This document shows, one piece after another, positions 36,796-48,122 of a stretch of 64,000 nucleotides of DNA. Source of the DNA: Pseudomonas brassicacearum (GTDB taxonomy: Bacteria; Pseudomonadota; Gammaproteobacteria; Pseudomonadales; Pseudomonadaceae); assembly GCF_009601685.2 (NCBI RefSeq), contig NZ_CP045701.2, positions 6,262,001 to 6,326,000 of the forward strand, written 5' to 3'. The notes beneath the pieces are model-generated. The model searched no databases. It saw only the letters and a program-made list of their open reading frames with translations, and had not been told where the DNA came from. The position numbers and the translations under genes are program-made. Each line of letters starts with the position of its first letter. Positions within the stretch are counted from its first letter, which is position 1.

Positions 36796-37516
36796 AATTA
36801 CCGCCCTGCATAAATACTACGGCGATCATCACGTGCTCAAAGGCATCGACCTGAGTGTCGAGGAAGGCCAGGTGGTGGCGATCATCGGCCGCAGCGGCTC
36901 GGGCAAATCCACCTTGTTGCGCACCCTCAATGGCCTGGAATCGATCAACGACGGCGTAATCGAAGTCGACGGCGAATACCTCGATGCGGCCCGCGCCGAC
37001 CTGCGCAGCCTGCGGCAGAAAGTCGGGATGGTGTTCCAGCAGTTCAACCTGTTCCCACACCTGACGGTCGGCGAGAACGTCATGCTGGCGCCGCAAGTTG
37101 TCCAGAAAGTGCCCAAGGCCAAGGCGGCCGAGCTGGCGCGACAGATGCTGGAACGGGTCGGGCTCGGCGAGAAATTCGATGCCTTCCCGGACCGTTTGTC
37201 CGGCGGCCAGCAGCAACGGGTCGCGATTGCCCGGGCCCTGGCGATGTCGCCGAAAGTGCTGCTGTGCGACGAAATCACTTCGGCCCTGGACCCGGAGCTG
37301 GTCAATGAAGTGCTCAGCGTGGTGCGGCAACTGGCCAAGGAAGGCATGACCCTGATCATGGTCACCCATGAAATGCGTTTCGCCCGGGAAGTCGGCGACA
37401 AACTGGTGTTCATGCACCAGGGCAAGGTCCATGAGGTGGGCGATCCCAAGGTGTTGTTCGCCGAGCCGCGGACGGCCGAACTGGCGAATTTTATCGGGAC
37501 GGTCGAGCCGGCCTGA
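36782..37516 (+). CDS. Polar amino-acid ABC transporter ATP-binding protein
   Basis: 244 aa, GlnQ/HisP type. Walker A GRSGSGKST (36-44), Q-loop FQQFNLFPHLTV, signature LSGGQQQRVAIARALA (about 139-154), Walker B VLLCDEITSALDPELV and H-loop MVTHEM. Energises the two permeases upstream. The last gene of the operon, followed by a compound REPIN. Confidence 0.95.
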   Translation: MPLLRITALHKYYGDHHVLKGIDLSVEEGQVVAIIGRSGSGKSTLLRTLNGLESINDGVIEVDGEYLDAARADLRSLRQKVGMVFQQFNLFPHLTVGENVMLAPQVVQKVPKAKAAELARQMLERVGLGEKFDAFPDRLSGGQQQRVAIARALAMSPKVLLCDEITSALDPELVNEVLSVVRQLAKEGMTLIMVTHEMRFAREVGDKLVFMHQGKVHEVGDPKVLFAEPRTAELANFIGTVEPA

Positions 37517-37538
37517 TCTTTGCTGCCAAGGGAGTCCT

Positions 37539-37700
37539 CTGTGGCGAGGGCGCTTGCTCTCGCTCGACCCTGTAGGAGCTGACGAGCGAAGCGAGGCTGC
37601 GATCTTTTCAAGGCCAATGGAGTCTGGAGCGAAAGATCAAGAGATCGCAGGCTTCGCCAGCTCCTACAGGGTCGAGCGAGAGCGAGCTCCCTCGCCACAG
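37539..37700. repeat. Nested compound REPIN
   Basis: Outer arms 37539-37580 and 37659-37700 are 42 bases long with two mismatches (CTGTGGCGAGGG.. CTCGACCCTGTAGGAGCT). The outermost part is the TGTGGCGAGGG family; the inner part is the GTAGGAGCTG family with its CGAAGCGAGGCTGCGATC / GATCGCAGGCTTCGCCAG arms. One REPIN therefore sits symmetrically inside another. It lies between the ABC operon and ppx; no gene is seen in 37517-37807. Confidence 0.92.
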
Positions 37701-37807
37701 GGAAGCCAAGCCAACACTGCTCTGGCTCAAGGGTTTGGTTCAGGTGCGTTGGCGTAAGCGGTTGATCGTGGCAGGATGGCGAGGTTATCGACCGAGACTT
37801 TTTGACC

Positions 37808-39310
37808 ATGCCGCTATCCCAAGCCAAGAATCTGTCCCTGATCGCTGCTATCGACCTAGGCTCCAACAGCTTCCATATGGTCGTCGCCAAGGCCCAGAAC
37901 GGTGAAATCCGGATTTTGGAGCGGCTCGGCGAGAAGGTTCAGTTGGCCGCCGGTATCGATGACGAGCGCAAGCTCAGCGAAGAATCGATGCAGCGCGGGC
38001 TCGATTGCCTGAAACGCTTTGCCCAACTGATCAATGGCATGCCCCTGGGGGCCGTGCGAATAGTGGGAACCAACGCCTTGCGCGAGGCCCGCAACCGCAC
38101 CGAATTCATCCACCGCGCCGAGGAAATCCTCGGGCATCCGGTGGAGGTAATTTCCGGCCGTGAAGAAGCCCGCCTGATCTATCTGGGCGTCTCCCACACC
38201 CTGGCCGACACCCCGGGCAAGCGTCTGGTGGCGGACATTGGCGGCGGCAGTACCGAATTCATCATCGGCCAGCGCTTCGAACCGCTGCTGCGCGAAAGTC
38301 TGCAGATGGGTTGCGTCAGCTACACCCAGCGTTATTTCCGCGACGGCAAGATCACCCCGGCCCGCTACGCCCAGGCCTACACGGCGGCGCGCCTGGAAAT
38401 CATGAGTATCGAACACGCCCTGCACCGCCTGACCTGGGACGAAGCCATCGGCTCCTCGGGAACCATTCGGGCCATCGGCCTGGCCCTCAAGGCCGGCGGC
38501 CACGGCACTGGCGAGGTCAACGCCGAAGGGCTGGCCTGGCTCAAGCGCAGGATGTTCAAGCTCGGCGATGTGGACAAGATCGATTTCGAAGGCATCAAGC
38601 CCGATCGCCGGGCGATTTTCCCCGCGGGCCTGGCGATCCTCGAGGCGATTTTCGACGCCCTCGAGCTGCAACGCATGGACCACTGCGAAGGCGCCCTGCG
38701 CGAAGGCGTGCTCTACGACCTGCTGGGGCGTCATCACCACGAAGACGTGCGCGAGCGCACCCTGGGCTCGCTGATGGAGCGCTATCACGTCGACCTGGAA
38801 CAAGCCGTACGGGTCGAGCGCAAGGCGCTGCACGCCTTCGACCAGGTCGCCGATGACTGGGACTTGAACGACGGGGTCTGGCGCGAGTTGCTGGGCTGGG
38901 CCGCCAAGGTCCATGAAGTGGGCCTGGACATTGCCCACTATCACTACCACAAGCATGGCGCCTACCTGATCGAGCATTCGGACCTGGCGGGCTTCTCCCG
39001 GGAAGACCAGCAAATGCTCGCGCTATTGGTGCGCGGCCATCGGCGCAACATTCCCAAGGATAAATTTGCCGAGTTCGGCGATGACGGCATCAAGCTGATT
39101 CGCCTGTGCGTGCTGCTGCGCTTTGCGATCCTGTTCCATCACATCCGTGGCACCCAGGAAATGCCCCAGGTGGCCCTGCACGCCAATGGCGATCAGTTGG
39201 ATGTGTTGTTCCCAGAAGGTTGGCTGGAAGAGAATCAGCTGACCCAGGCCGACTTCGCCCAGGAAGCCGACTGGCTGACCCGGGTCGCGATTGTGTTGAA
39301 CATTCACTGA
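37808..39310 (+). CDS. ppx: Exopolyphosphatase
   Basis: 500 aa Ppx/GppA-family enzyme that removes terminal phosphate from polyphosphate. ASKHA motifs: [15 protein letters not shown] (phosphate 1), [23 protein letters not shown] (phosphate 2). A C-terminal HD-like helical region follows ([29 protein letters not shown]). An in-frame TTG six bases earlier is less likely than the ATG at 37808. Convergent with ppk, its functional opposite. Confidence 0.95.
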   Translation: MPLSQAKNLSLIAAIDLGSNSFHMVVAKAQNGEIRILERLGEKVQLAAGIDDERKLSEESMQRGLDCLKRFAQLINGMPLGAVRIVGTNALREARNRTEFIHRAEEILGHPVEVISGREEARLIYLGVSHTLADTPGKRLVADIGGGSTEFIIGQRFEPLLRESLQMGCVSYTQRYFRDGKITPARYAQAYTAARLEIMSIEHALHRLTWDEAIGSSGTIRAIGLALKAGGHGTGEVNAEGLAWLKRRMFKLGDVDKIDFEGIKPDRRAIFPAGLAILEAIFDALELQRMDHCEGALREGVLYDLLGRHHHEDVRERTLGSLMERYHVDLEQAVRVERKALHAFDQVADDWDLNDGVWRELLGWAAKVHEVGLDIAHYHYHKHGAYLIEHSDLAGFSREDQQMLALLVRGHRRNIPKDKFAEFGDDGIKLIRLCVLLRFAILFHHIRGTQEMPQVALHANGDQLDVLFPEGWLEENQLTQADFAQEADWLTRVAIVLNIH

Positions 39311-39355
39311 TTGCTTGCCGGTGGCTCTGCAATCCCGCCTGCCCCCGCCGGGCCT

Positions 39356-39461
39356 GTAGGAGCTGCCGAGCGAAGCGAGGCTGCGATCTTTCCCCCTGAC
39401 GCTTGAGTCTCAAGCGAAAGATCAAAAGATCAAAAGATCGCAGCCTTCGGCAGCTCCTACA
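39356..39461. repeat. REPIN (GTAGGAGCTG family) between ppx and ppk
   Basis: Left arm GTAGGAGCTGCCGAGCGAAG..GCTGCGATCTTT, right arm AAAGATCAAAAGATC..GCAGCCTTCGGCAGCTCCTAC. The inner right arm has a short AAAAGATC repeat (39418-39438). Lies between the two convergent polyphosphate genes, where it may end both transcripts. Confidence 0.92.
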
Positions 39462-39499
39462 GTACAGCTCCGCGGGAGCAATCGCCCCCGCCGCTGAAC

Positions 39500-41716
39500 T
39501 TAACGAACCGCCAACACCGGGCTGCTCAAGCGCTCGAGCAAGGTCGCCTGGGCGCTGCGCGGGTTCTGGTTGCCGGTCGGCGTGTTGCGGATGTAACGGC
39601 CATCCGACTGCAAGCTCCAGCTGTGGGTGTTGTCGGTAAGGTAGCTTTCCAGCTCCTTCTTGACCCGCAGGATCAGCTTCTTGCCTTCCACCGGGAAGCA
39701 GGTCTCGACCCGCTTGTCGAGGTTGCGCTCCATCCAGTCGGCGCTGGACAGGAACATCTGCTCCTCACCGCCATTGAGGAAATAGAACACCCGCGTATGT
39801 TCCAGGAAGCGCCCGATGATCGAGCGTACGTGGATGTTATGGGACACCCCGGCAATGCCCGGCCGCAGGCAGCACATGCCACGCACCACCAGGTCGATGC
39901 GCACGCCCGACTGGCTGGCCTTGTACAACGCACGAATGATCTTCGGGTCGGTCAGCGAGTTGAACTTGGCAATAATGTGGGCCGGCTTGCCATCCAGGGC
40001 GAACTGCGTCTCCCGGGCGATCATGTCGAGCATGCCCTTTTTCAGCGTGAACGGCGCATGCAGCAGTTTCTTCATGCGCAAGGTCTTGCCCATGCCGATC
40101 AACTGGCTGAACAGCTTGCCGACGTCTTCGCACAAGGCATCGTCAGAGGTCAGCAGGCTGTAGTCGGTGTACAGGCGCGCGTTGGCGGCGTGGTAGTTAC
40201 CGGTGCCCAAGTGGGCGTAACGCACGATCTCACCGGCTTCACGGCGCAGGATAAGCATCATCTTGGCGTGGGTCTTGAAGCCGACCACGCCATAGATCAC
40301 CACCGCGCCGGCCGCTTGCAGGCGGCTGGCCAGTTGCAGGTTGGATTCCTCGTCGAAGCGCGCGCGCAATTCGATCACTGCCGTGACTTCCTTGCCGTTT
40401 CGCGCCGCGTCCACCAGGGCGTCGACGATTTCCGAGTTGGCGCCGCTGCGGTACAGGGTCTGGCGCACTGCAAGGACGTGGGGGTCCTTGGCGGCCTGGC
40501 GCAGCAAATCGACCACCGGCGTGAACGACTCGAACGGGTGCAACAGCAAGATGTCCTGCTTGCTGACCACACTGAAAATGTTCTCGCTGTTTTGCAGCAG
40601 TTTCGGGATCTGCGGCGTGAACGGCAGGTATTGCAGTTCCGGATGGCTGTCCAGGCCGGTGATGCTGAACAGGCGGGTCAGGTTGACCGGGCCGTTGACC
40701 TGATACAGCTCGGTCTCATGCAGGTTGAACTGCTTGAGCAGGTAGTCGGACAGGTGTTTCGGGCAGGTATCGGCCACTTCCAGGCGCACCGCATCGCCGT
40801 AGCGACGGGAGAACAGCTCGCCGCGCAGGGCGCGGGCCAGGTCTTCGACGTCCTCGGTGTCCACCGACAGGTCGGCGTTACGCGTCAGGCGGAACTGGTA
40901 GCACCCCTTCACCTTCATGCCCTGGAACAGGTCATCGGCGTGGGCGTGGATCATCGACGACAGGAACACATAATTGTCGCCGGGGCCACCGACGTCTTCC
41001 GGCACGCGGATGATGCGCGGCAGCAGGCGTGGCGCCGGAATGATCGCCAGGCCGGAATCGCGACCGAAGGCATCGACGCCTTCCAGCTCGACGATGAAGT
41101 TCAGGCTCTTGTTGACCAGCAGCGGGAACGGGTGCGTCGGATCGAGGCCGATCGGGGTGATGATCGGCGCGATCTCGTCGCGGAAATAACGGCGCACCCA
41201 GGTCTTGATCTTGGTGTTCCAGTTGCGGCGACGAATGAAACGCACCTGGTGCTTTTCCAGCTCCGGCAACAGGATGTCGTTGAGGATCGCGTACTGCCGG
41301 TCAACGTGACCGTGGACCAGCTCGCTGATGCGCGCCAGGGCCTGGTGCGGTTGCAAGCCGTCGGCGCCGGCCTGTTCACGGGCGAAGGTGATCTGCTTCT
41401 TCAGCCCGGCGACGCGGATTTCGAAAAACTCATCCAGGTTGCTGGAAAAGATCAGCAGGAACTTCAGCCGTTCCAGCAGCGGGTAGGACTCGTCCAGCGC
41501 CTGCTCCAGCACGCGGATGTTGAACTGCAGTTGCGACAGCTCGCGATGGATGTACAGGCTGCTGTCATCCAGGTTGGGAATCACAATCGCCGGGGCCGGT
41601 GCAGGCTCGACGGCAGCTGGGGCAGCGGGCTCCAATGCCGGCGGTGTCTCGGCAACCTGCTCGACCACGGGTTGAGCGTCTTTTACGGCAACTTCGGAGA
41701 GTCCTTCGGTATTCAT
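39500..41716 (-). CDS. ppk: Polyphosphate kinase 1
   Basis: 738 aa. Makes polyphosphate from ATP. After a variable Ala/Pro/Glu-rich leader (about 1-45), the N domain starts [21 protein letters not shown]; catalytic phospholipase-D-like domains follow with [25 protein letters not shown] (phospho-acceptor His region) and the C-terminal [28 protein letters not shown] precedes the ATG. hemB lies just upstream on the same strand with a 17-base gap. Confidence 0.96.
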   Translation of the reverse strand: MNTEGLSEVAVKDAQPVVEQVAETPPALEPAAPAAVEPAPAPAIVIPNLDDSSLYIHRELSQLQFNIRVLEQALDESYPLLERLKFLLIFSSNLDEFFEIRVAGLKKQITFAREQAGADGLQPHQALARISELVHGHVDRQYAILNDILLPELEKHQVRFIRRRNWNTKIKTWVRRYFRDEIAPIITPIGLDPTHPFPLLVNKSLNFIVELEGVDAFGRDSGLAIIPAPRLLPRIIRVPEDVGGPGDNYVFLSSMIHAHADDLFQGMKVKGCYQFRLTRNADLSVDTEDVEDLARALRGELFSRRYGDAVRLEVADTCPKHLSDYLLKQFNLHETELYQVNGPVNLTRLFSITGLDSHPELQYLPFTPQIPKLLQNSENIFSVVSKQDILLLHPFESFTPVVDLLRQAAKDPHVLAVRQTLYRSGANSEIVDALVDAARNGKEVTAVIELRARFDEESNLQLASRLQAAGAVVIYGVVGFKTHAKMMLILRREAGEIVRYAHLGTGNYHAANARLYTDYSLLTSDDALCEDVGKLFSQLIGMGKTLRMKKLLHAPFTLKKGMLDMIARETQFALDGKPAHIIAKFNSLTDPKIIRALYKASQSGVRIDLVVRGMCCLRPGIAGVSHNIHVRSIIGRFLEHTRVFYFLNGGEEQMFLSSADWMERNLDKRVETCFPVEGKKLILRVKKELESYLTDNTHSWSLQSDGRYIRNTPTGNQNPRSAQATLLERLSSPVLAVR

Positions 41717-41733
41717 CGCAAGTTCCTGGGAGG

Positions 41734-42849
<1,116 letters not shown>

Positions 42850-42952
42850 TTATTGTCATTGCAGGAATTGTTCACGTCGAGACACATTTCGATACTTTCC
42901 TGAATGTGCCTGAAGGGTTAGGCTGCGCGTTCATTTCGCCAGCACCCAGACA

Positions 42953-43576
42953 ATGCTCCAACAATTTCTGCATGACTTCGGCTACTTGGCCTTGTTTATC
43001 GGCACGTTCTTCGAAGGCGAAACTATCCTCGTGCTCGCAGGTTTCCTGGCGTTCCGTGGCTACATGGACATCAATCTGGTGGTGGTCGTGGCGTTCTGCG
43101 GCAGCTACGCGGGCGATCAGCTGTGGTATTTCCTGGGACGCAAGCACGGGCGCAAGCTCCTGGCCCGCAAGCCGCGCTGGCAATTGATGGGGGATCGGGC
43201 GCTGGAGCACATTCGCCGGCATCCGGACATCTGGGTCCTGAGCTTCCGTTTCGTCTATGGCCTGCGCACGGTGATGCCGGTGGCGATCGGCCTGTCAGGC
43301 TATCCGCCAGGCCGATACCTGTTGCTCAACGGCATCGGTGCGGCAGTCTGGGCCACGGCGTTGGCCGCTGCCGCGTACCACTTTGGCGCAGTGCTCGAAG
43401 GCATGCTGGGCAGCATCAAGAAGTATGAGTTGTGGGTACTCGGCGCGCTGCTGGTGCTGGGCCTGGTCTTGTGGCTGCGCCGACGCATCAAGAATGCGCG
43501 GCTGGCCAGGAAAGTCCTCGAAGCCGAGCGCCTGGAGCGAGCCCGGTCCAGCGAACCTACGACGCCAACCGAGTAA
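42953..43576 (+). CDS. DedA-family membrane protein
   Basis: 207 aa with five or six hydrophobic segments. Signature parts: FLHDFGYLALFIGTFFEGETILVLAGFLA, GDQLWYFLGRKHGRKLL and FRFVYGLRTVMPVAIGLSG (conserved Arg-rich F-x-R-x-x motif). DedA proteins support membrane potential and lipid-carrier recycling (undecaprenyl phosphate flippase activity has been shown for some). The C-terminus is a charged helix. Overlaps the convergent hydroxylase gene by 20 bases. Confidence 0.93.
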   Translation: MLQQFLHDFGYLALFIGTFFEGETILVLAGFLAFRGYMDINLVVVVAFCGSYAGDQLWYFLGRKHGRKLLARKPRWQLMGDRALEHIRRHPDIWVLSFRFVYGLRTVMPVAIGLSGYPPGRYLLLNGIGAAVWATALAAAAYHFGAVLEGMLGSIKKYELWVLGALLVLGLVLWLRRRIKNARLARKVLEAERLERARSSEPTTPTE

Positions 43577-44804
43577 ACCGGCTGCGACAACAATACAGCC
43601 CGATGCCGCTGAGCAGGCTGTAGCTGAGCAGCCCGGCCCAGGCCCCATGGCTCATCACAGCGCTGGCCGGCCACAATCCGGCCAATGGCGCCAGCCATAC
43701 CAGCGGCAGGTTCGAGGCCAACCGCAACAGCTCCAGCCTCAGCGCCCACGGGCGATTCTCCAGGGCCACGCCCAACACGAACAGCCCCAATGCCACGGCG
43801 CCCCAACCCAGCACCAGGGCGGCGACCGGCAGGCGGCTTTCAAGGTTCATCAAATAACTGCCCAGGGCAATGTAGACGCAGAACTGCAGCCCCACGTACC
43901 ACTGCTGGCGCGCATCCAACGGCACTTCGAATTTGCGGAACTGGCTCAGGTCCGGCTTGTTCAGCGGGTACTTGGCCGCGACGTCCGCCGGTCGCCAACC
44001 GGTGGGCATGAACCAGATCCGCAGCTTGTCCCTCCAGCGTTCGGCCCGCCGCGCATCGGCCCACAGCTGTGCATAGAACTGCAGGTTGGCCCACAACGGA
44101 TTCCAGCTGGCCAGTGGCGTGGTCACGCCGAAAATCACCGGTTCGTTGGCGTCTTCTTCCTGGAAAGTGCCAAACAGACGGTCCCAAATAATGAACACCC
44201 CGCCGTAGTTGCGATCCATGTAGAGAGGGTTCTGTGCATGGTGGGCACGATGATTGGACGGCGTAACGAAGCACCACTCCAGCCAGCCGAGCTTGGGAAT
44301 GTGCTGGGTGTGGACCCAGAATTGATACAGCAGATTCAACGCCGCGACGCTGACGAAGACCACCAGCGGCACGCCCAGCACGGCGAGCGGGAGGTAGAAG
44401 ATCCAGCTCAGCAGGAAGCCGGTGCTGGTCTGGCGCAACGCAGTGGAAAGGTTGTAGTCCTCGCTCTGGTGGTGCACCGAATGGGCGGCCCAGAGGATGT
44501 TGCGTTCATGGCCCATGCGGTGCAGCCAGTAATAGCAGAAGTCGTAGAGCACAAAGGCAAACACCCAGGTCCAGGCGCGGTCGGCAGGCAGCTCGATGAC
44601 AGCCAGGTGTTTCAACGCAAAGGCGTAGGTCACCAACCCCACGCCTTTGGTCAACAGGCCCGTGGTGGTCGACAGCACACCAGTGCTCAAGCTGTTGATC
44701 GCGTCTGCCACACGGTAGTGGCTCACGCCCCGCCAGCGATCGGCCAGCAACTCGACGGCGATCAGCACGAAGAAAAACGGCACGGCATACAGGATGAAAT
44801 TCAT
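43557..44804 (-). CDS. Sterol desaturase / fatty-acid hydroxylase superfamily protein
   Basis: 415 aa integral membrane di-iron enzyme. The eight-histidine pattern is visible as HRMGH, HSVHH and SNHRAHH, with two more His near LNLLYQFWVHTQHIP. About four N-terminal membrane segments and a C-terminal block of three or four more (HPs such as LVLGWGAVALGLFVLGVAL). It probably hydroxylates a lipid; substrate unknown. An alkylglycerol monooxygenase-like role is possible. Confidence 0.88.
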   Translation of the reverse strand: MNFILYAVPFFFVLIAVELLADRWRGVSHYRVADAINSLSTGVLSTTTGLLTKGVGLVTYAFALKHLAVIELPADRAWTWVFAFVLYDFCYYWLHRMGHERNILWAAHSVHHQSEDYNLSTALRQTSTGFLLSWIFYLPLAVLGVPLVVFVSVAALNLLYQFWVHTQHIPKLGWLEWCFVTPSNHRAHHAQNPLYMDRNYGGVFIIWDRLFGTFQEEDANEPVIFGVTTPLASWNPLWANLQFYAQLWADARRAERWRDKLRIWFMPTGWRPADVAAKYPLNKPDLSQFRKFEVPLDARQQWYVGLQFCVYIALGSYLMNLESRLPVAALVLGWGAVALGLFVLGVALENRPWALRLELLRLASNLPLVWLAPLAGLWPASAVMSHGAWAGLLSYSLLSGIGLYCCRSRFTRLAS

Positions 44805-44927
44805 GACGCAACCCGGGCATGCAAGGCAGGGAGATAGTCGGCAGATTAGGTGTAGCTGCCCGATCCCCCTATGGCAACGAGTGACAAATTAGTAGACATT
44901 TAACGCCATGAATCTGGAGAAAAGCCC

Positions 44928-45596
44928 ATGAGCAAAAAAATTGCAGTGATCCTTTCCGGCTGTGGCGTGTATGACGGCGCCGAGATCCACGAAAGCGTGA
45001 TCACCTTGCTGCGTCTCGATCAGCGTGGGGCTCACGTCCAGTGCTTTGCCCCCAATATTGCCCAGTTGCATGTGATCAATCACCTGACCGGCGAGGAAAT
45101 GCCCGAGAGCCGCAACGTGCTGGTGGAATCGGCACGGATCGCCAGGGGTAACGTAAAGGACTTGCGTGAAGCCAGGGTCGAGGACTTCGACGCCCTGATC
45201 ATCCCCGGTGGTTTTGGCTCGGCGAAAAACCTGTCCAACTTTGCCGTCGAAGGCGCCGGCTGCACGGTCCAGCCAGAGGTCCTGGCACTGACCGAGGCCT
45301 TTGCCGAAGCCGGCAAACCGGTCGGGCTGATCTGCATTTCCCCGGCCCTGGCGGCGAAAATCTATGGCCCGGGCGTGGTCTGCACCATTGGCAACGACGC
45401 CGACACTGCCGCCGCCGTGATCAAAATGGGAGGCACTCACGAAGAGTGCACCGTCACCGATATCGTCGAAGACCGCGCGCGCAAACTGGTCAGCACCCCG
45501 GCCTACATGCTGGCGCAAAACATCAGCGAAGCGGCTTCTGGCATCAACAAGCTGGTGGATCGGGTGTTGGAGCTGACGCACGAGAACGACGCCTGA
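44928..45596 (+). CDS. elbB: ElbB-type DJ-1/PfpI-family glyoxalase
   Basis: 222 aa. Features of ElbB: IAVILSGCGVYDGAEIHESVITLLRL at the N-terminus, DFDALIIPGGFGSAKNLSNFA, and GLICISPALAAKI with the nucleophile-elbow Cys. E. coli ElbB has weak glyoxalase III activity and was first linked to isoprenoid synthesis. Starts after GGAGAAAAGCCC. Monocistronic by appearance. Confidence 0.93.
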   Translation: MSKKIAVILSGCGVYDGAEIHESVITLLRLDQRGAHVQCFAPNIAQLHVINHLTGEEMPESRNVLVESARIARGNVKDLREARVEDFDALIIPGGFGSAKNLSNFAVEGAGCTVQPEVLALTEAFAEAGKPVGLICISPALAAKIYGPGVVCTIGNDADTAAAVIKMGGTHEECTVTDIVEDRARKLVSTPAYMLAQNISEAASGINKLVDRVLELTHENDA

Positions 45597-45632
45597 CCCA
45601 ACACCGCCCCCACAAGGGAATTGAGGCAAGAC

Positions 45633-46088
45633 TCAGGAGATCCGGCTCAGGCGCGTCAGGATCCGGTCCAGCGCATTGGCAAACCCTTGCTTGTCCCGCT
45701 CGCTGTACGCCGCCGGGCCGCCGCCCATGTGGCCCTGTTCACGTAAATCGGTGAACAGGTTGCGCACCGCCAGGCGATCGCCCATGTTCTGGGCATCGAA
45801 CTCTTTGCCGCGTGGATCCAGGGCGGCGACGCCCTTCTTCACCAACCGGTCGGCCAAGGGCACGTCGCTGCAGATCACCAGTTCACCCGGCTCGGCGTGC
45901 TCCACCAGGTAATCGTCCGCCGCGTCAGGGCCACTGGGCACCACGATCAGCTTCACACAAGCCAGGGCCGGCTTGATCTGCGGCTGGCCGGCCACCAGCA
46001 CCACCTCGAACCTGCGCTTCAAGGCGAACTTGACCACCAGTTCCTTCGCGGCCTTGGGACAGGCATCGGCGTCGATCCATACACGCAT
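45633..46088 (-). CDS. YaiI/YqxD family (DUF188, UPF0178) protein
   Basis: 151 aa. N-terminal WIDADACPKAAKEL with the conserved Asp pair, GPDAADDYLVEHAEPGELVICSDVPLA in the middle and ALDPRGKEF. The acidic residues resemble PIN/NYN nuclease-like folds, but no activity is established for the family. Convergent with elbB, 36 bases apart. Confidence 0.92.
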   Translation of the reverse strand: MRVWIDADACPKAAKELVVKFALKRRFEVVLVAGQPQIKPALACVKLIVVPSGPDAADDYLVEHAEPGELVICSDVPLADRLVKKGVAALDPRGKEFDAQNMGDRLAVRNLFTDLREQGHMGGGPAAYSERDKQGFANALDRILTRLSRIS

Positions 46089-46115
46089 TGAGTGATTTCC
46101 TCTGGATTAAAAGCA

Positions 46116-46200
46116 TCGCGGGCAAGCCTTGCTCCCACAAGCCTTGCTTCCATAGCCTGTGGGAAAAAAGCTTGTGTGGGAGCAAAGCTTGCTCGCGATC
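46116..46200. repeat. REPIN (GTGGGAGCAAGC family)
   Basis: Left arm TCGCGGGCAAGCCTTGCTCC (46116 on) and right arm GTGGGAGCAAAGCTTGCTCG (46176 on) face each other. The spacer contains further partial copies (AAGCCTTGCTTCC, CTGTGGGAAAAAAGCTTG), which look like a degenerate second pair. Lies between yaiI and the FTR1 gene. Confidence 0.88.
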
Positions 46201-46223
46201 ATGAGCGCAGCGAATGCCGCTGT

Positions 46224-48122
46224 TCAGGAAACCTGAACCCGACGCTTCTCCACCACCCAACTGCGCCCATACAGCACCACGATCGCCAGGATCGCCACCA
46301 CTTGAGCGGCCAGCGAATAGGCATCGGCATGAATGCCCAGCCAGTCGAAGTCAAAGAACGCCACCGGACGGGTGCCGAAGATCCCGGCCTCCTGCAACGC
46401 CTTCACGCCGTGACCGGCGAATACCACCGACAGCGCGCACAGCAACCCGGCATTGATGCTGAAGAACAATGCCAGCGGCAGTTTCGCCGAGCCGCGCAGG
46501 ATCACCCAGGCCAACCCGACCAGCAATACCAACGCCGTCGCGCCGCCGGCCAGCACTGCGTCATGCCCGGCGGGGCCCGCCTGCAGCCACAGGGTTTCGT
46601 AGAACAGGATCACTTCGAACAGTTCACGATAGACCGAGAAGAACGCCAGGATCGCAAAACCAAAACGACCACCGCCGCCCACCAGGCTGCTCTTGATGTA
46701 GTCCTGCCAGGCCGCAGCGTGGCGACGGTCGTGCATCCACACCCCCAGCCACAGCACCATCACACTGGCGAACAACGCCGTCGCGCCTTCGAGCAGTTCA
46801 CGCTGGGCACCGCTGACGTCGATCACATATGCCGCCAGCCCCCAGGTCGCCAGGCCGGCCAACAGCGCCAACCCCCACCCAACGTTGACGCTGCGCACGG
46901 CCGACTGCTGGCCGGTGTTGCGCAGGAACGCCAGGATCGCCGCCAGCACCAGGATCGCTTCCAGCCCTTCGCGCAGCAGAATCAACAACCCTGAGATATA
47001 GCTCAGCGACCAGCTCAAGCCATCGCCGCCCAGCAGGCCGGCGGACTCCTTCAACTTGGCCTTGGCCGCGTCCAGGCGCTGGACCGCCTGCTCGACCGGC
47101 AAACCGTCCTGCAAAGACTGACGGTAGGCCATCAGGGACTTTTCAGTGTCCTTGCGTACGTTGGCGTCGACGTTATCCAGCGAGCTTTCCACCAGCTCGA
47201 AACCTTCCAGGTAAGCGGCCACCGACAGGTCGTAGGCCTGGTCGTGGTCACCGGCACGGTACGCCGCAATGCTTTTATCCAGGGTGGCCGCCGTGTAGTC
47301 GAGCAACTGCCCCGGGCCTCGTTGCACCTGCGGCGGCTGGGCACGCTGGGCACGGAACGTCGCCGCCGCTGCTGGGCCTTGCACGGCGAGGACTTCGGCC
47401 GGGGTCTGGCGCGCCAGGTCAGCGAGGTTGAAGACCTGTTCACCTTTGGCAGCGGCCGGGTCGGCGCTGAGACTGGCGATGTAGGTCGCCAGGTCCCAAC
47501 GCTGACGGTCGTCGAGTTGATCAGCGAAGGCCGGCATGTCGGTGCCCTCGATGCCCATGCCGACGGTGTTGTAGATCGCATAAAGACTCAGGCGATCCAG
47601 GCGCTGGGCGTCCCGCAAGTTGGCGGGCGGCGGTTCCAGGCCGACACCGGCAGGACCGTCGCCAGCACCGTTGGCCCCATGGCACACCGAGCAATTCTGG
47701 GCATACAGCGGCGCACCGCGGGAAGGATCGGGAGTGATGACCGGCGCCTGGCTGACTTCATACGCCACCGCCAACCTGGCCCCCAGTTGCCGCGTCAGGC
47801 GGGCGACATCCTCGCCGCCCTGGCGCTGGGTAATCGCACGGCGCAAGGTATCGATGCCTTGGACCAGCTCAGTCTTTTCCGGCTTGGCCGGCAGCCCGGC
47901 GATCAAGCCTGCCAGCACCTGGGTGAATTCCAGCTGCTCGCGGTATTCCCCCTCCTCGATGACCTTGCCTGCCTCCACCGTCGCAGGGTAGTCCGCGCCG
48001 ATGTAATCCAGCAAATGCAGCGCCTGGGGGGCGCCCTCGACGGTGTCGGCCAGCAGCGGAGTGCTGCACAGCACAAGCAATGGCAGTGCAAGCCAGGCCA
48101 GGAAACGGAACGGCGCAGTCAT
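46224..48122 (-). CDS. Cytochrome c-FTR1 family iron permease fusion
   Basis: 632 aa. Signal peptide (LAWLALPLLVLCSTPLLADT). A periplasmic cytochrome c domain has the haem site CSVCH at 144-148 and likely axial Met196, followed by a helical region (about 270-365). The FTR1 membrane domain carries the two REXXE iron motifs REGLE (384-388) and RELFE (499-503) and about seven helices. Fe(II) could be oxidised by the haem domain and passed to the permease, doing in one chain what Fet3/Ftr1 do in yeast; the mechanism is inferred. ATG at 48122 begins the leader. Confidence 0.93.
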   Translation of the reverse strand: MTAPFRFLAWLALPLLVLCSTPLLADTVEGAPQALHLLDYIGADYPATVEAGKVIEEGEYREQLEFTQVLAGLIAGLPAKPEKTELVQGIDTLRRAITQRQGGEDVARLTRQLGARLAVAYEVSQAPVITPDPSRGAPLYAQNCSVCHGANGAGDGPAGVGLEPPPANLRDAQRLDRLSLYAIYNTVGMGIEGTDMPAFADQLDDRQRWDLATYIASLSADPAAAKGEQVFNLADLARQTPAEVLAVQGPAAAATFRAQRAQPPQVQRGPGQLLDYTAATLDKSIAAYRAGDHDQAYDLSVAAYLEGFELVESSLDNVDANVRKDTEKSLMAYRQSLQDGLPVEQAVQRLDAAKAKLKESAGLLGGDGLSWSLSYISGLLILLREGLEAILVLAAILAFLRNTGQQSAVRSVNVGWGLALLAGLATWGLAAYVIDVSGAQRELLEGATALFASVMVLWLGVWMHDRRHAAAWQDYIKSSLVGGGGRFGFAILAFFSVYRELFEVILFYETLWLQAGPAGHDAVLAGGATALVLLVGLAWVILRGSAKLPLALFFSINAGLLCALSVVFAGHGVKALQEAGIFGTRPVAFFDFDWLGIHADAYSLAAQVVAILAIVVLYGRSWVVEKRRVQVS

